This document shows, piece after piece, positions 11,641-22,900 of a DNA stretch of 64,000 nt (positions within the stretch are counted from its first letter, which is position 1; each line of letters opens with the position of its first letter). The position numbers were made by a program, and so were the translations under genes. Source of the stretch: Paraspadella gotoi (taxonomy: Eukaryota > Chaetognatha); NCBI GenBank assembly GCA_051294375.1, contig CM119268.1, forward strand, positions 13,651,037 through 13,715,036. Direction: 5' to 3'. The notes beneath the pieces are model-generated. The model did no database searches and had not been told where the DNA came from. It saw only the letters and a list, made by a program, of their open reading frames with translations.

Positions 11641-12829
11641 GCGAAAGTACAATTAACCCGCGACGATTATTGTAGGAATAAAATGTAAAAAAAATCTTAT
11701 GTTTTCAAACCCTGGACGACATTTTCTTTTTCTCAGGTTCCATCGTGGGAGAGCGCGTTGTCGTTCTTTTGTTGTCCACTTTGCGCGACGGTGCAGATGG
11801 CGCAAGAGATTCGGGCCGGCGTCCCTGGCGGCCAATCGATGGCCAGAGAATGAGGATATCCATCCAAGGCTTCTTTTCATCGTTGTGAGATGCGTAATCA
11901 AGTTAATATTTTCTTTTCCTTAACAATCAGTCGACTGACACTGGGAGGAGTCAAAAATCGTGAAGGGAATTTTAGCGATTCGATTAATCAAAGTTCAGAT
12001 GTAAATTCCTCTTAACCTCGTGCACGAATCATTTTGACTTCGCATCATTTCACAAAAGAAATGCACTGCCTAAACTTTATTTGGGCCGATTTTTTTATAC
12101 TTTTATCCATTCGTCTCCGTCGAAATGTATATTTTCGTCTCTGAAAATTCGCAGCATTTTATCTGAATTTATACGTAAACTTTCTGTATACAAACAAATT
12201 TAGTGAATGTTCATCCTTTTTCTTCCCTTTATTCCTCGTGTTAGCTGTGCTTCGTCTTCCAAGTGCGATTAATATATTAAGCAGTAATAAAAAATCTTAA
12301 TGCTCCTTTTTAAAGACAGACCGCGGTCTTTTTGACCACGCTGCATCTTTAACAAAATAGCTGAAAAACAAATCAAATCAATCATATTTTTAAATTTTTT
12401 TTTTTTTTTTTGCTTTCGTAGTGCCGTCTTCCAATTCATTTTTACATGTGCGTAGAATTAAAAATGTTGAAGCTTGGGGTCAACGTCTATATTTTTTGTT
12501 GTTCGAGCCTTTTTTTTCCATCTATTAGTCACTTATTTTGGTCCGTGTCCAAAAGATGTCGGTTTCAACTGACATTGCGTGACTGTCTTCGTCAAAGTAT
12601 TGCAATGAATTCATATATATACTCCCGAATAGATCTACGCAGTCTTCTATACTTTGTTCTGTTCACTCCATTTCGTGACATTTTAGTTGCAGGTTCATAA
12701 TTAGCATTGAGTTCTCGGTGAGATTGATTGTAAGGTCGTTTGCAAGACATTAGAACCTAATTAGTTGAAATTTGATCGCGAATAAGTACGATCACTAATT
12801 TTGGAAAATAGTTGTATTATTATATTATA

Positions 12830-13082
12830 TAGGGGGAGACTAACTCAATAAGGTGGTTAAGAAATTGAATTAAGCACCTACTCAAACGAAAATTTAGACA
12901 TTTTTTAAAAAATTTGAATAGACAAAATTGTTTTATATTACTCCATACTCCATATATTAATTTTTTAATATTTATTTATAAATAGGAAAGGCTAAAAATT
13001 TTTTTTGATTTTTTGATTTTTAAGATCAGATTCAGGTAGCTTGCAAAAAGTTGTCTACACAAAGTATAATTCTTTTTAATAC
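12830..13082 (+). repeat. Dispersed repeat family 2, copy 2
   Basis: Direct copy of 10840-11099 at the inner end of the palindrome's left arm. Confidence 0.8.
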
Positions 13083-13122
13083 TATTAATAATAAAAATTT
13101 GTAAAAAGAAAAGAAAAAGAAA

Positions 13123-13147
13123 NNNNNNNNNNNNNNNNNNNNNNNNN
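13123..13147. other. 25-N assembly gap inside the palindrome
   Basis: Exactly 25 N, the same length as the gap at 45284-45308, which suggests a default gap size. The spacer 13148-13278 after it has no partner in the left arm. Confidence 0.95.
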
Positions 13148-13309
13148 ATCATTTCAAAAACGATGATGCCTTTTTATTCTTTGGCTACTTTTATAGTAGC
13201 AATTAAAATTACCTTTTCATATTAAATTTTCGACTTTTTTAAAATCGCTCTCCGACTTTTCTAAAACGATCCCTAACTTTCTTTTTCTTTTCTTTTACAA
13301 ATTATTATT

Positions 13310-13567
13310 AATAGTATTAAAAAGAATTATACTTTGTGTAGCACAACTTTTTGCAAGCTAACCTGAATCTGATTTAAAAATCAAAAAATCAAAAAAATTT
13401 TGTAGCTTTCTATTTATAATAAATTTAAAAGATTATATATGGAGTAATGGAGTAATAAAAACAATTTTGTCTATTCAATTTTTAAAAATGTCTAAATTTT
13501 CGTTTGAGGTAGGTGCTTAAGGGTTCAATGTTCTTAACCACGCTTATTGAGTTAGGTCTCCCTATAT
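13310..13567 (-). repeat. Dispersed repeat family 2, copy 3 (inverted)
   Basis: Inverted partner of copy 2 at the inner end of the right arm. Confidence 0.8.
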
Positions 13568-14534
13568 AATATAATATACAACTATTTTCCAAAATTAGTG
13601 ATCGTACTTAATACTTTCGCGATCAAATTTCAACTAATTAGGTTCTAATGTCTTGCAAAGACCTTACAATCAATCTCACCGAGAACTCAATGCTAATTAT
13701 GAACCTGCAACTAAAATGTCACGAAATGGAGTGAACAGAACAAAGTATAGAAGACTGCGTAGATCTATTCGGGAGTATATATTGAATTAATTGCAATACT
13801 TTGACGAAGACAGTCACGCAATGTCAGTTGAAACGGACATCTTTTGGACACGGACCAAAATAAGTGACTATAGATGGAAAAAAAAGGCTCGAACAACAAA
13901 AAATATAGACGTTGACCCCAAGCTTCAACATTTTTAATTCTACGCACATGTAAAAATGAATTGGAAGACGGCACTACGAAAGCAAAAAAAAAATATTAAA
14001 AATATGATTGATTTGATTTGTTTTTCAGCTATTTTGTTAAAGATGCACGTGGTCAAAAAGACCGCGGTCTGTCTTTAAAAAGGAGCATTAAGTTGTTTTA
14101 TTACTGCTTAATATATTAATCGCACTTGGAAGACGAAGCACAGCTAACACGAGGAATAAAGGGAAGAAAAAGGATGAACATTCACTAAATTTGTTTGTAT
14201 ACAGAAAGTTTACGTATAAATTCAGATAAAATGCTGCGAATTTTCAGAGACGAAAATATACATTTCGACGGAGACGAATGGATAAAAGTATAAAAAAATC
14301 GGCCCAAATAAAGTTTAGGCAGTGCATTTCTTTTGTGAAATGATGCGAAGTCAAAATGATTCGTGCACGAGGTTAAGAGGAATTTACATCTGAACTTTGA
14401 TTAATCGAATCGCTAAATTTCCTTCAGATTTTTGACTCCTCCCAGTGTCAGTCGAACTGATTGTTAAGGAAAAGAAAATATTAACTTGATTACGCATCTC
14501 ACAACGATGAAAGAAGGCCTTGGATGGAATATCC

Positions 14535-14648
14535 TCATTCTCTGGCCATCGATTGCGCCAGGGACGCCGGCCCGAATCTCTTGCGCCATCTGCACCGTCG
14601 CGCAAAGTGGACAACAAAAGAACGACAACGCGTCTCCCACGATGGAAC
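14535..14648 (-). pseudogene. Inverted copy of the last PLAC8-family exon
   Basis: On the minus strand an acceptor (ttttctcag ending at 14649) is followed by the GSIVGDALSFF, CCPLCATVQMAQEIRAGVPG coding order. The frame is intact where the left-arm copy has its extra base, but two bases are missing just before the QSMARE end, so the TGA at 14537-14535 is out of frame. No other PLAC8 exon is present on this strand, so it cannot be a whole gene. Confidence 0.75.
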
Positions 14649-14744
14649 CTGAGAAAAGAAAATGTCGTCCAGGGTTTGAAACTAAGATTTTTTTTACATT
14701 TTATTCCTACAATAATCGTCGCGGGTTAATTGTACTTTGGCCGA

Positions 14745-14816
14745 TGCGGGGTTAGGGGGGGGGTTAGGGTGGTTAAGGGTGGTTAGGGATAAGGAGGGTT
14801 TAGGGTTGCTTGCCGT
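14745..14816 (-). repeat. Degenerate telomere-like (TTAGGG)n tract, right arm
   Basis: Mirror of the tract at 11575-11640 in the other palindrome arm. Confidence 0.75.
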
Positions 14817-14932
14817 TTTGTTTTCCAACTTTTAAAAATTATTAAGCTGTGCGTGTTATCATTCGATAACTTCGGCGAATCTTTCCATTTTCATCGACTC
14901 CTTCAGGTGTTGAATTTTAAGTCTATATAAGA

Positions 14933-16950
14933 CACAATGAAAAATAAATCGTGGCGTTCTGTCTCGTGCTGAATTTGTCCCTTAAAATTGTTTCTGAGCC
15001 AAATTTATTGATTATTACTTTTGGTATATGTCGATATACACTACTGGACATTACTTGTGTCTGACGATCGAACGCGCTTGACCGATCAACAAAAACAGCT
15101 AACTAGGATCAAAAAATAGTAAAAACCGATTAGCAATATAGCTCGAAACGCTTACAAAATTTTAGACCATTGGCTTTTTATAAATGGCAAAAAAAATATT
15201 AAATATTTATTAAAACAAAATTTTCACGATAACTTAATAGTTAACCGAAAACCTAAGATGAATATTTTTTAGCCCATCATTTCTTCAATTTTATATGGAT
15301 CATATGTTTGTAATTAGTCCAGGATTAATGCTATAAAATATATGACAATTCATTTTCGAATTTTTTTTAATGAATGGGAGTTTTTCCTGCTTACTGTCGA
15401 TCGTAATATTTTAACGATTGTTTTAAGTTTTTTTTCTAAGGGGCGCTTAGCTTTTTAACTCTCGCGTATCCGTATCAAGTTAAAAATTCAATATACAACA
15501 CAAATAGCGGTTTAATTTCAAAATTTAATAATTTAAAAATTACGCAAAATTAAAATGAAAGTTTTTATTTTTTTTTCTTCTTTTTTTGAAAAAACCTTTT
15601 AATTAAATATAAGTACAATAAAAATAAAAACAAATCGTACGTCTTGATAGATTTTTTATAAAATTGAAAACTGATTATAGCGGTAATTAGGCGGTATCTA
15701 TAATATAGTATAATATATATATTATATATAATATATAATATATTATACCACTTCATTGATAGGAAAGCCAGGTTCACTGGGAGTGAATAAATAAGACTGT
15801 TAGAGAGTCTTGATTGAAAGCTTGCAGAAACCTGCTATGTTATTATCTTGTAAGTGTGATGGAGGCCTTTACCAAGCCTGTCCAAAGTCAGGGACAAGAT
15901 AGCTTATTTATTAAATGAATGGATAATTTTTATATTGGTTGTACCAATTTCATAGGTTTAAACTTTCCTAGCTAAAATCAAACTTTTTGTTTTCTTTTCA
16001 TTCCATTTTTTTTTCTGTGATTGCTCCTCTGGCGGATATTTCGAAAGATTTAACCTCATCGAGTACCATTTGTTTATTTCCTCGTCCTCTCCGATAAAAT
16101 ATCAGCGCAAAATTCTTCGCGAAAAATAAAAATCGCTGGAAGAAACCGGAGATGATCTCTGGATCGCCATTCAGTTCAATTGGATGAGCTGATGTAAATT
16201 CATCGGTCTTAACGAAAACGATAGCGTAATCCCGTTACCCTTTTGAAAGACGTCAAATGAATGGTCTAAAATCACGCGCGCCATGCCGCCTCTTTCTTCA
16301 TTCTCAATTAGCAGGGGGCGGGGTTAGGGCATCTTCTTTTAATCCTAAACACTTTCAAGCCCATATTTCCTCTTTCTGTATTTATATATGTTCCATTAGG
16401 CATTACTAAATCTTTTTCTTTCTTTCCTTACTGCGTTTTTTATCCGTCCTCTTTTAGTTTGATTCTGTGTTATGCAAATCAGTTTATATCCTAGTATGAT
16501 TTTCTATCCGCGTCTCTTCATATTTTTTCTTGAAATTTATTTATTACGCCCGCATCATACGTTCGAAGCGCGGAGAGAGAGAGAGAGAAAGAGAGAGAGA
16601 TAGAGAGAGAGTGAGTGAGAGTGGGGGAGGATCGAGCGAATATCTTTTTTTTTCCCCTTTTTCTTCTTCTTTTTCTCGCAAATCGTATAACTCACTCTTT
16701 CTTTCTCTCTCTATCTCTCGCTCTCGCTCCTTCCTCGCGCAGAATTAATTTAAAACTCTCAGCCGTTCCGAAAAACCCCTGATGTCTAGCTCGAACGAAA
16801 TGGATCTCCGACGCTACGAATGGACTTCAGATTGATTATTCTCGTTAATCTTCTTTCAAAAGTTTTTCTGCCTTCGCCGCTCGACGAACGAAGGGGACCG
16901 ACGAGGACGACAACAACAACAACGACGACGACGACCGAGCTAATAAAATC
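14933..16950 (+). other. Right flank of the palindrome and upstream region of the SR gene
   Basis: AT-rich to about 16.0 kb with a TA-rich self-complementary run at 15700-15746 and a dispersed repeat copy. An AG microsatellite at 16572-16620 and a CT-rich run at 16695-16740 lie upstream of the SR protein start; a CAA/GAC-rich 5' UTR (16900-16935) leads into the start codon. No other gene is evident. Confidence 0.45.
15755..15957 (+). repeat. Dispersed repeat family 1, fullest copy
   Basis: About 200 bases starting near ttgatagg and ending ttggttgtaccaatttcatagg, with internal gcctgtccaaagtcaggg and agatagcttatttatt blocks that recur at 17.9, 22.5 and 60.2 kb. There is no open frame, so it looks like a non-autonomous element (MITE or SINE type not resolved). 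Confidence 0.8.
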
Positions 16951-19900
16951 ATGAACACCAACACGCGAGTCTACGTCGGGAATTTGACGGCGGAAGTCAC
17001 TCAGAAAGAACTGGAGAATTTCTTCAAAGGCTACGGAAAAGTGGACGAGTACAGCATCAAGGAAGGATACGGATTCGTGGTGAGTGAAATAAAAAAAAGC
17101 CGAATGATTACGACCTGGGAGGGGCAGAAGTCACGTGAAACGAGTAGATGTGAAGCCTTGTTGCCCGGCTGTCAAGTGAGTAAAAAAAAAAGTGTTTGGC
17201 TTTGAAGTACAGGAAAGATAGAGAGGGAGGGTGGAGTTATGTCTTCATTGACGGCGTCAAAAAATGTTTCGGAGTCTGAGAAGTGAGGATTTACTATCGC
17301 TGGATCTCACAATTCTGTCGTTTGCCTACTGAACCATAGTAGCTGTCACAGAAGTGATTTTTTTTGGTTCTTTTTTCGACGTGATAAAAAAGGTTTAACC
17401 AAACAGTTATTCAATTTGGCATATTTTTTTCGACAATTCAGTATCCATCCCTTTTTCTATAGACTATGCCTTCGCTACAATTTCTGTTTTTCTTTTCGTG
17501 TTTGTTTGTTATTTGATTCCTCCCGGTTCAAATAACTAATTTGAACTATCGATGCAGTTAAGCATTGGTGGACGCAATTCTATTATGAGAAAAGGAAAAT
17601 TTAAAAGATTTGCAAAGATGAGAGCAGAAAGTAAGCGGAAAAGAAAAATAAAGGGACAAAAGCGAAAGGCGAAAGGCGAAAGGCGAAAGGCGAAAGGCGA
17701 ATACCTCAGTTTTGAGGACGAAGTGCGCGTGAAGGAATCCATCGAATGGAGAAATTGAAAGAGTTTGAAACGAAAATCTGAATGATGGTGTGGAGGTTTA
17801 AAGATGAGAGAAAAAGTTTGGCGTCAGAATCGGTAAGAAACGAGTCGATGAATTTTATGGTGATTCAAGCGTATATAAGAAAAGTAATTAAATAATATGT
17901 CATGCTATGTCATGCTATTTCATGCTATGTCATAATGTTGTAAGAGTGATGGAGGTCTTAAACCACCAAAGCCTGTCCAAAGTCAGGGGCAATATAGCTT
18001 ATTTATTAAATGAATGGATAATTTTTATATTGGTTGTACAATTCCTTGTATGGTAGATTTGGAATTAAGGATTGTTTTTCTTAATCTACATCGAACAACA
18101 ACAAAATAAATTTTACGTACGAATGTAGTCTTAAATAACTTTCGTGATATAAGCTGCTTGATTATTTTTCATTCAAGTTTACTTGTGCTTCCTCAATCTG
18201 AACTTTTATTCGACGTTGTTCTATCGTCTTTTGATCAAAACAAAACGTTGTCTAGCATCTAAACTTGAGAAATTTAATAAACTTTAAAATTATAAAATGA
18301 AATTCACTTGTCGGCGTTAGTCGCTCATTGAGAAAAAAGTTTTGCTCGAAAACCTAATATTGTGCCAATCGCTAAGAATAGAAACGAACTTCTCTTGCCA
18401 CCTCCAGTTTTTTCGCCTTGAAATATTTTTTTTTTCTTTTTCTAATGTTTACTTTCTTTTCTCTTCGTTTTAACTTTCTATTTCTCCTTCCAACTTCTCT
18501 TCTCGAAATTCGAATGATGCTGGAGAAAGGATGAAATGGATGAAAAAAAAATTGTTTCTACTAAATTTACCGGGTTGTTTTTTTTTTTTTTTAATTTTGT
18601 TTCAAAAGGTCTTTCTCTTTGAATCAGCATCTATTGATCTTTCGTGTTTGCAAATAAAAAAAAAATTATATATTTCTCTCTAAATCTAGCTTATTACAAT
18701 TTACGATCAAGAATAAAAAAATCAGTTGAGACAGGAAAACATCTGGCAAATCTAGTAAAATTTTTTTTCTTCTCGTTTCAGTTCCGATTTGCAAAGCTGA
18801 GCCCGTGGTGTGTGTACGTAAATCTTTGAAAAATATGCCGCCATATCTTTCAACGAAGAAGGAAAATAAACTGTGGGCTGAATTTGTTTTGATTCTCTGT
18901 TTGTTTATATTCGCAGGATTTCGATGACCCGAGAGACGCTAACGACGCCATCGATGAGCTAGACGGAAAATCAATTCTCGGTAGAAGGTAAGAAATTTAA
19001 TTATGTAACTAAATTAATTATTAAGTAGGAAAAAACCCCAAAAAAATGATGTACAAAATTTCAGCCAAGTTAAAGACAAGATTTAATAGGAAACTGCAAA
19101 CGTAACTTAACAAAAATTATGAATCCATTCGTCATCTTTTACACATATTTAGAAGAATAGAAAGTCTCCGTTTGAAAAAAAAAAAAGAAGGAAATGCAAA
19201 TAAATTTAAAGAAAATCACCCCTCGACTCTCTCCTAAAAGCCACTTTAGTTTTAATTTATAGTTTTGTTGATGAAATGTATCGGTGGGTCGACACTGTGG
19301 TAAAGTTCGCCACTTCGTACCAGTCACAATAAGCCGAAAAAAAAAAGGTTTATGTTAGAGATAAATATTTCCAGCGCGGTGGTTGCCGTCATCTCGTCAG
19401 TGTTAGTCGAAAAAAAAAATCGTAATACTCTTTCTTTTGATTGAACTTGAAGTAGGCCAAGCGAAGAATACATTCACTTCTGGCCTCCATCCAATGATGA
19501 CAGGGCGTCGATGTAAATTACGCGCGACATAAGAAGAGCGTTGATTGGCGCATCCCTGAGAACTTGGATCGATCCCGTCGAAAAATAAAATGAACAAAAG
19601 TGCATCAAGAGGAGAAGCGAACGTGACAAAAGGGGGGTGGTGGGATAATCACCGGGCTAACGGCGCTGTCGTTGTTGTTGTCGACGTTAGGGTGAATGAA
19701 CAGAAAACCAATCGGTTTAATCTTCGTCGTCACACGAGGACAGAAAAGTCCGTGAATGATTTCCAGACCACCCGATCACCGGCAACCATCCGATTTAAAT
19801 CTTGCCCACCTGAACCGTTCATCGCTCTGACGTCGAATTCAATCACGAAAACTTTCTAGTCGGATCAATAAATTCGATCTTTTTTTTAGAGTCGCGACTT

Positions 19901-22900
19901 TATTGAACGGTACAACATGCAAATAACAAAAACATTCAGATATTCGAGCTTCGGGATGAACTATACGTATTGTATAAGCGAGAAAGAAAGAGATCAATTT
20001 TATTGGTTTTTACTTTTTAGCGCTTTTCGTCTTTTCATTGAATTGAATGTCTCACCAAAGAAGACCAAAGATCGCAAAGTCGAATCTCGGAAATATTCAC
20101 CGTGTGTATTCGAGCGATTAGATTAGTCCCATCCAATCAGGCGGCTTTTTAAATACTTACCATAAATACGAGCTCGCCTCCTCTTCTCCCTCTCCTTCTC
20201 TCACCTTATCCAGCTTCTTCTTCTTTCTCACCCAAGAAGGAAAACCTTACCCGTTTGAAGACGACGTTGATAATGACGACGACTATACGACGACGATGAT
20301 GACGACGAAGACGCCGACGTCTCACAATGATAAACTGAAAATCGAACTATATTTACGAGGATGATGATGACCACGACGATGGTATTTCGTCTTTTGCAAA
20401 CATTCCTTTTAGGTCTAAGCTTTGAGTTCAGAAGACGGACATTATCTCTCTGGTAAAGATATTTTGGAATTTCATGAACCAAACGACCCGAAAAAATATC
20501 GTACATCAAATCCATTGGCATCATTTTTAAATTTGTAAATTAAAAAAAAGGAATTTAAATTCGTGCATCTTAAAAAAAAATGGTTTCTCCGTCTGATGAA
20601 AATTTATCTATCGCTCAATCAACTAATGAACCCAAAGAATGTCATTTCTGTCAAAAATCCTTCTTGAGTGAAACTTGTCTTCAAAGTCATTTATTAACTC
20701 ATGCAATATTTGGAAAATATAAATGTCATTTTTGCGATAAGTGGTTTCCTTGCAAATCATGGCTAGGTCGTCACTTACTTTCTCATAAAAGAGAGAAACC
20801 CCTAAAACCTTATATATGTGAATTATGCAAACAAGGCTTTACTAGAAAACACAATCTGAATCTTCATCTGATGAAGCATGTGAATGAGCGATGGTACGAA
20901 TGTGAAATTTGCTTAGAATCTTACCAAGGATCGGAAAATTTTGAAAAACATGTTTTATATCACAAAAATCTGGAGGATGCGCAAAAAAAACCATATAGAT
21001 GTGAATTTTGCCAAATGGGTTTTTTACAGATAGAATACCTAAGATGGCATCTTTTAACTCATAAAGATGAAGAGTCATACAAATGTAATAAATGCCTGAA
21101 GACCTATTTAACAAAAAGTCAACTAAATATTCATATGCGCAGTCATTTTGAAGAGAAACCACATCAATGTGGTATATGCCAAAAATCCTTTGTAACTCGG
21201 CATGATTTAAACCAACATAACTTAACTCATACGAAAGAAAAACCACATATATGCGAATTTTGTCAAACAGGCTTTGCGATTATTTCAAATCTGAAACAGC
21301 ATATCAAGACTCATACAAATGAAAAACCGTATAAATGCGAATTCTGCCAGAAAGCTTTTAGGTTGAATAGCAAACTAAAACGTCATATGGGAATGCACTC
21401 AAAGGAGAGACCATACAAATGCGAAATTTGCCAAAAGTCTCTTAAAAATAAAGAAAGTTTAACGTATCATGATGTTAAGCATAAAAACTTAAGACCACAC
21501 CAATGTGAAATATGTGAGAAGTCATTTACTTCTAAAAACGGTTTAAACATGCATCGTGTAATTCATACCAAAGAAAAACCGTACGCATGTGAAATTTGTC
21601 ACAAACCGTTTAAATTTAAGATTCATCTACAACTTCATGTTTCAAGACATAAGATGAGCCATCGATATGTGAAATTTGCCTAAAATGGTTTTCGCATCAT
21701 CTACTTCTACAAACTCATATAAAATCGCATGTCTAAGAGAAATAGCATCAATGAGAAATTTGTCAAAAGTCTTTCTCAAATAAATTTCAACTGAAAACAT
21801 ATTATCTCAGGCATGCTAATAATCGGGTACTGTCGCAGCAGCAAACTTCGTCTCTTTAATAACCGCCACAGTACACAAATACTGACTTTTTGAAAAAAGT
21901 TTTTTAAAGGAGAAACGACACAAATGTGAAGTTTGCCAAAAATGCTTTTTAACAAGAGGTTAAACATGTACAATATGTTAACTGTCTCGTTCTGTTTATA
22001 AAAAATAGTGATATTGCACAACTGCATAATCATTTATATGTCTGTGGAAAATTGTTTATTCTCTAATTTTGTCAACTTTGTGAACCCATTCAGGAAAAAT
22101 TCTCATAAAAATTATGCAATAACAAAAAGTATAACGATTAGACAACATCTATAATACATATAACAAGTTATTGTATAATAACGTACGTAAATATGAGAAC
22201 CGGTCAAAATTTTTTTTGTGCTACAGGCGTCCGTTTTGTACGTATTACTTTTGAATATTTACAGTACATATAATTTGTTCCCTGAGATACTTCACACATT
22301 GAATAATATGCACCGTATACAATTTTTTAGTTCGTAATATATATTAATTAATTGCTCATTATTTTCAAAATATGAAATTGGTTTTTTTTTGTTCCCTCGA
22401 AAAAAAATTATCTTTTTTATAGCATATGTGATCATTTTATCCAATTAAATTTAAAATACAATAAAAATCATATAAATTTATTGATAGGGAAGCATAACAC
22501 TCTAGGAGTTATTAAACTCGATTGAAATCGAGTCTCGCGACGTTATTATCTAGTAAAGGGAGATGAAGGCCTTAATTCACCGTAGTCTGTCCAAAGTCAG
22601 GAGCAAGATAGCTAGTTCCACGAATAATTTCATATTGTTTATACCAATTTCATAAGCTGAGACCGATGAAACTTTGAAAACCGTTTCTCGTTTTCCTCCC
22701 TCAGGGTGAAAGTCGAATACGCGAAGGGAGAGGCTCTCCCGAGCCGAACGCCCTCCGGCGCCCGAGGTCCGCGTCGAGGTTCGGAAAGAGGATTCCGCGG
22801 CGCCGATCGCGGCTTCAGAGGCGCCGACCGGGGCTTCAGGGGATTCTTCAGGGGCGCGAGGGGCGCCTCGACGGGCTTCAGGGGTCGGGGCAGAGGCGAT

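Larger units (their letters stand above)
10705..11853 (+). pseudogene. Second set of PLAC8-family 3' exons (alternative terminal exons or decaying duplicate)
   Basis: Exon 10705-10809 reads GESCCLCGLASLFGLPLLIF, then GTLHRQKLRDLKGID; exon 11737-11853 encodes the GSIVGDALSFFCCP... .VQMAQEI end. The first exon starts in the phase left by exon 8973-9081, so it can be spliced onto the same start exon. The intron lies after GIDG, whereas in the 9.6-10.0 kb set it lies after LIIG, so the two sets differ in intron position. The last exon has one extra base near 11752 (GGAGAGCGCG against GGAGACGCG in the inverted copy at 14.6 kb), which shifts frame before the CCP.C motif. It could be a real lesion or a sequence error. 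Confidence 0.65.
11450..13122 (+). repeat. Left arm of large palindrome
   Basis: Matches 13279-14932 in reverse complement over about 1.65 kb. Long blocks are identical (for example the 200 bases from about 11985); the differences are mainly single-base indels. It contains the last PLAC8 exon of the second set, a telomere-like tract and repeat family 2 copy 2. Confidence 0.9.
13279..14932 (-). repeat. Right arm of large palindrome
   Basis: Reverse complement of 11450-13122. The match stops at about 14932 (shared ttatatagac), after which the sequence is unrelated to the left flank. Confidence 0.9.

Noticed and set aside
20842-21246. 134-residue minus-strand frame
   Set aside because: Antisense shadow of the zinc-finger gene.
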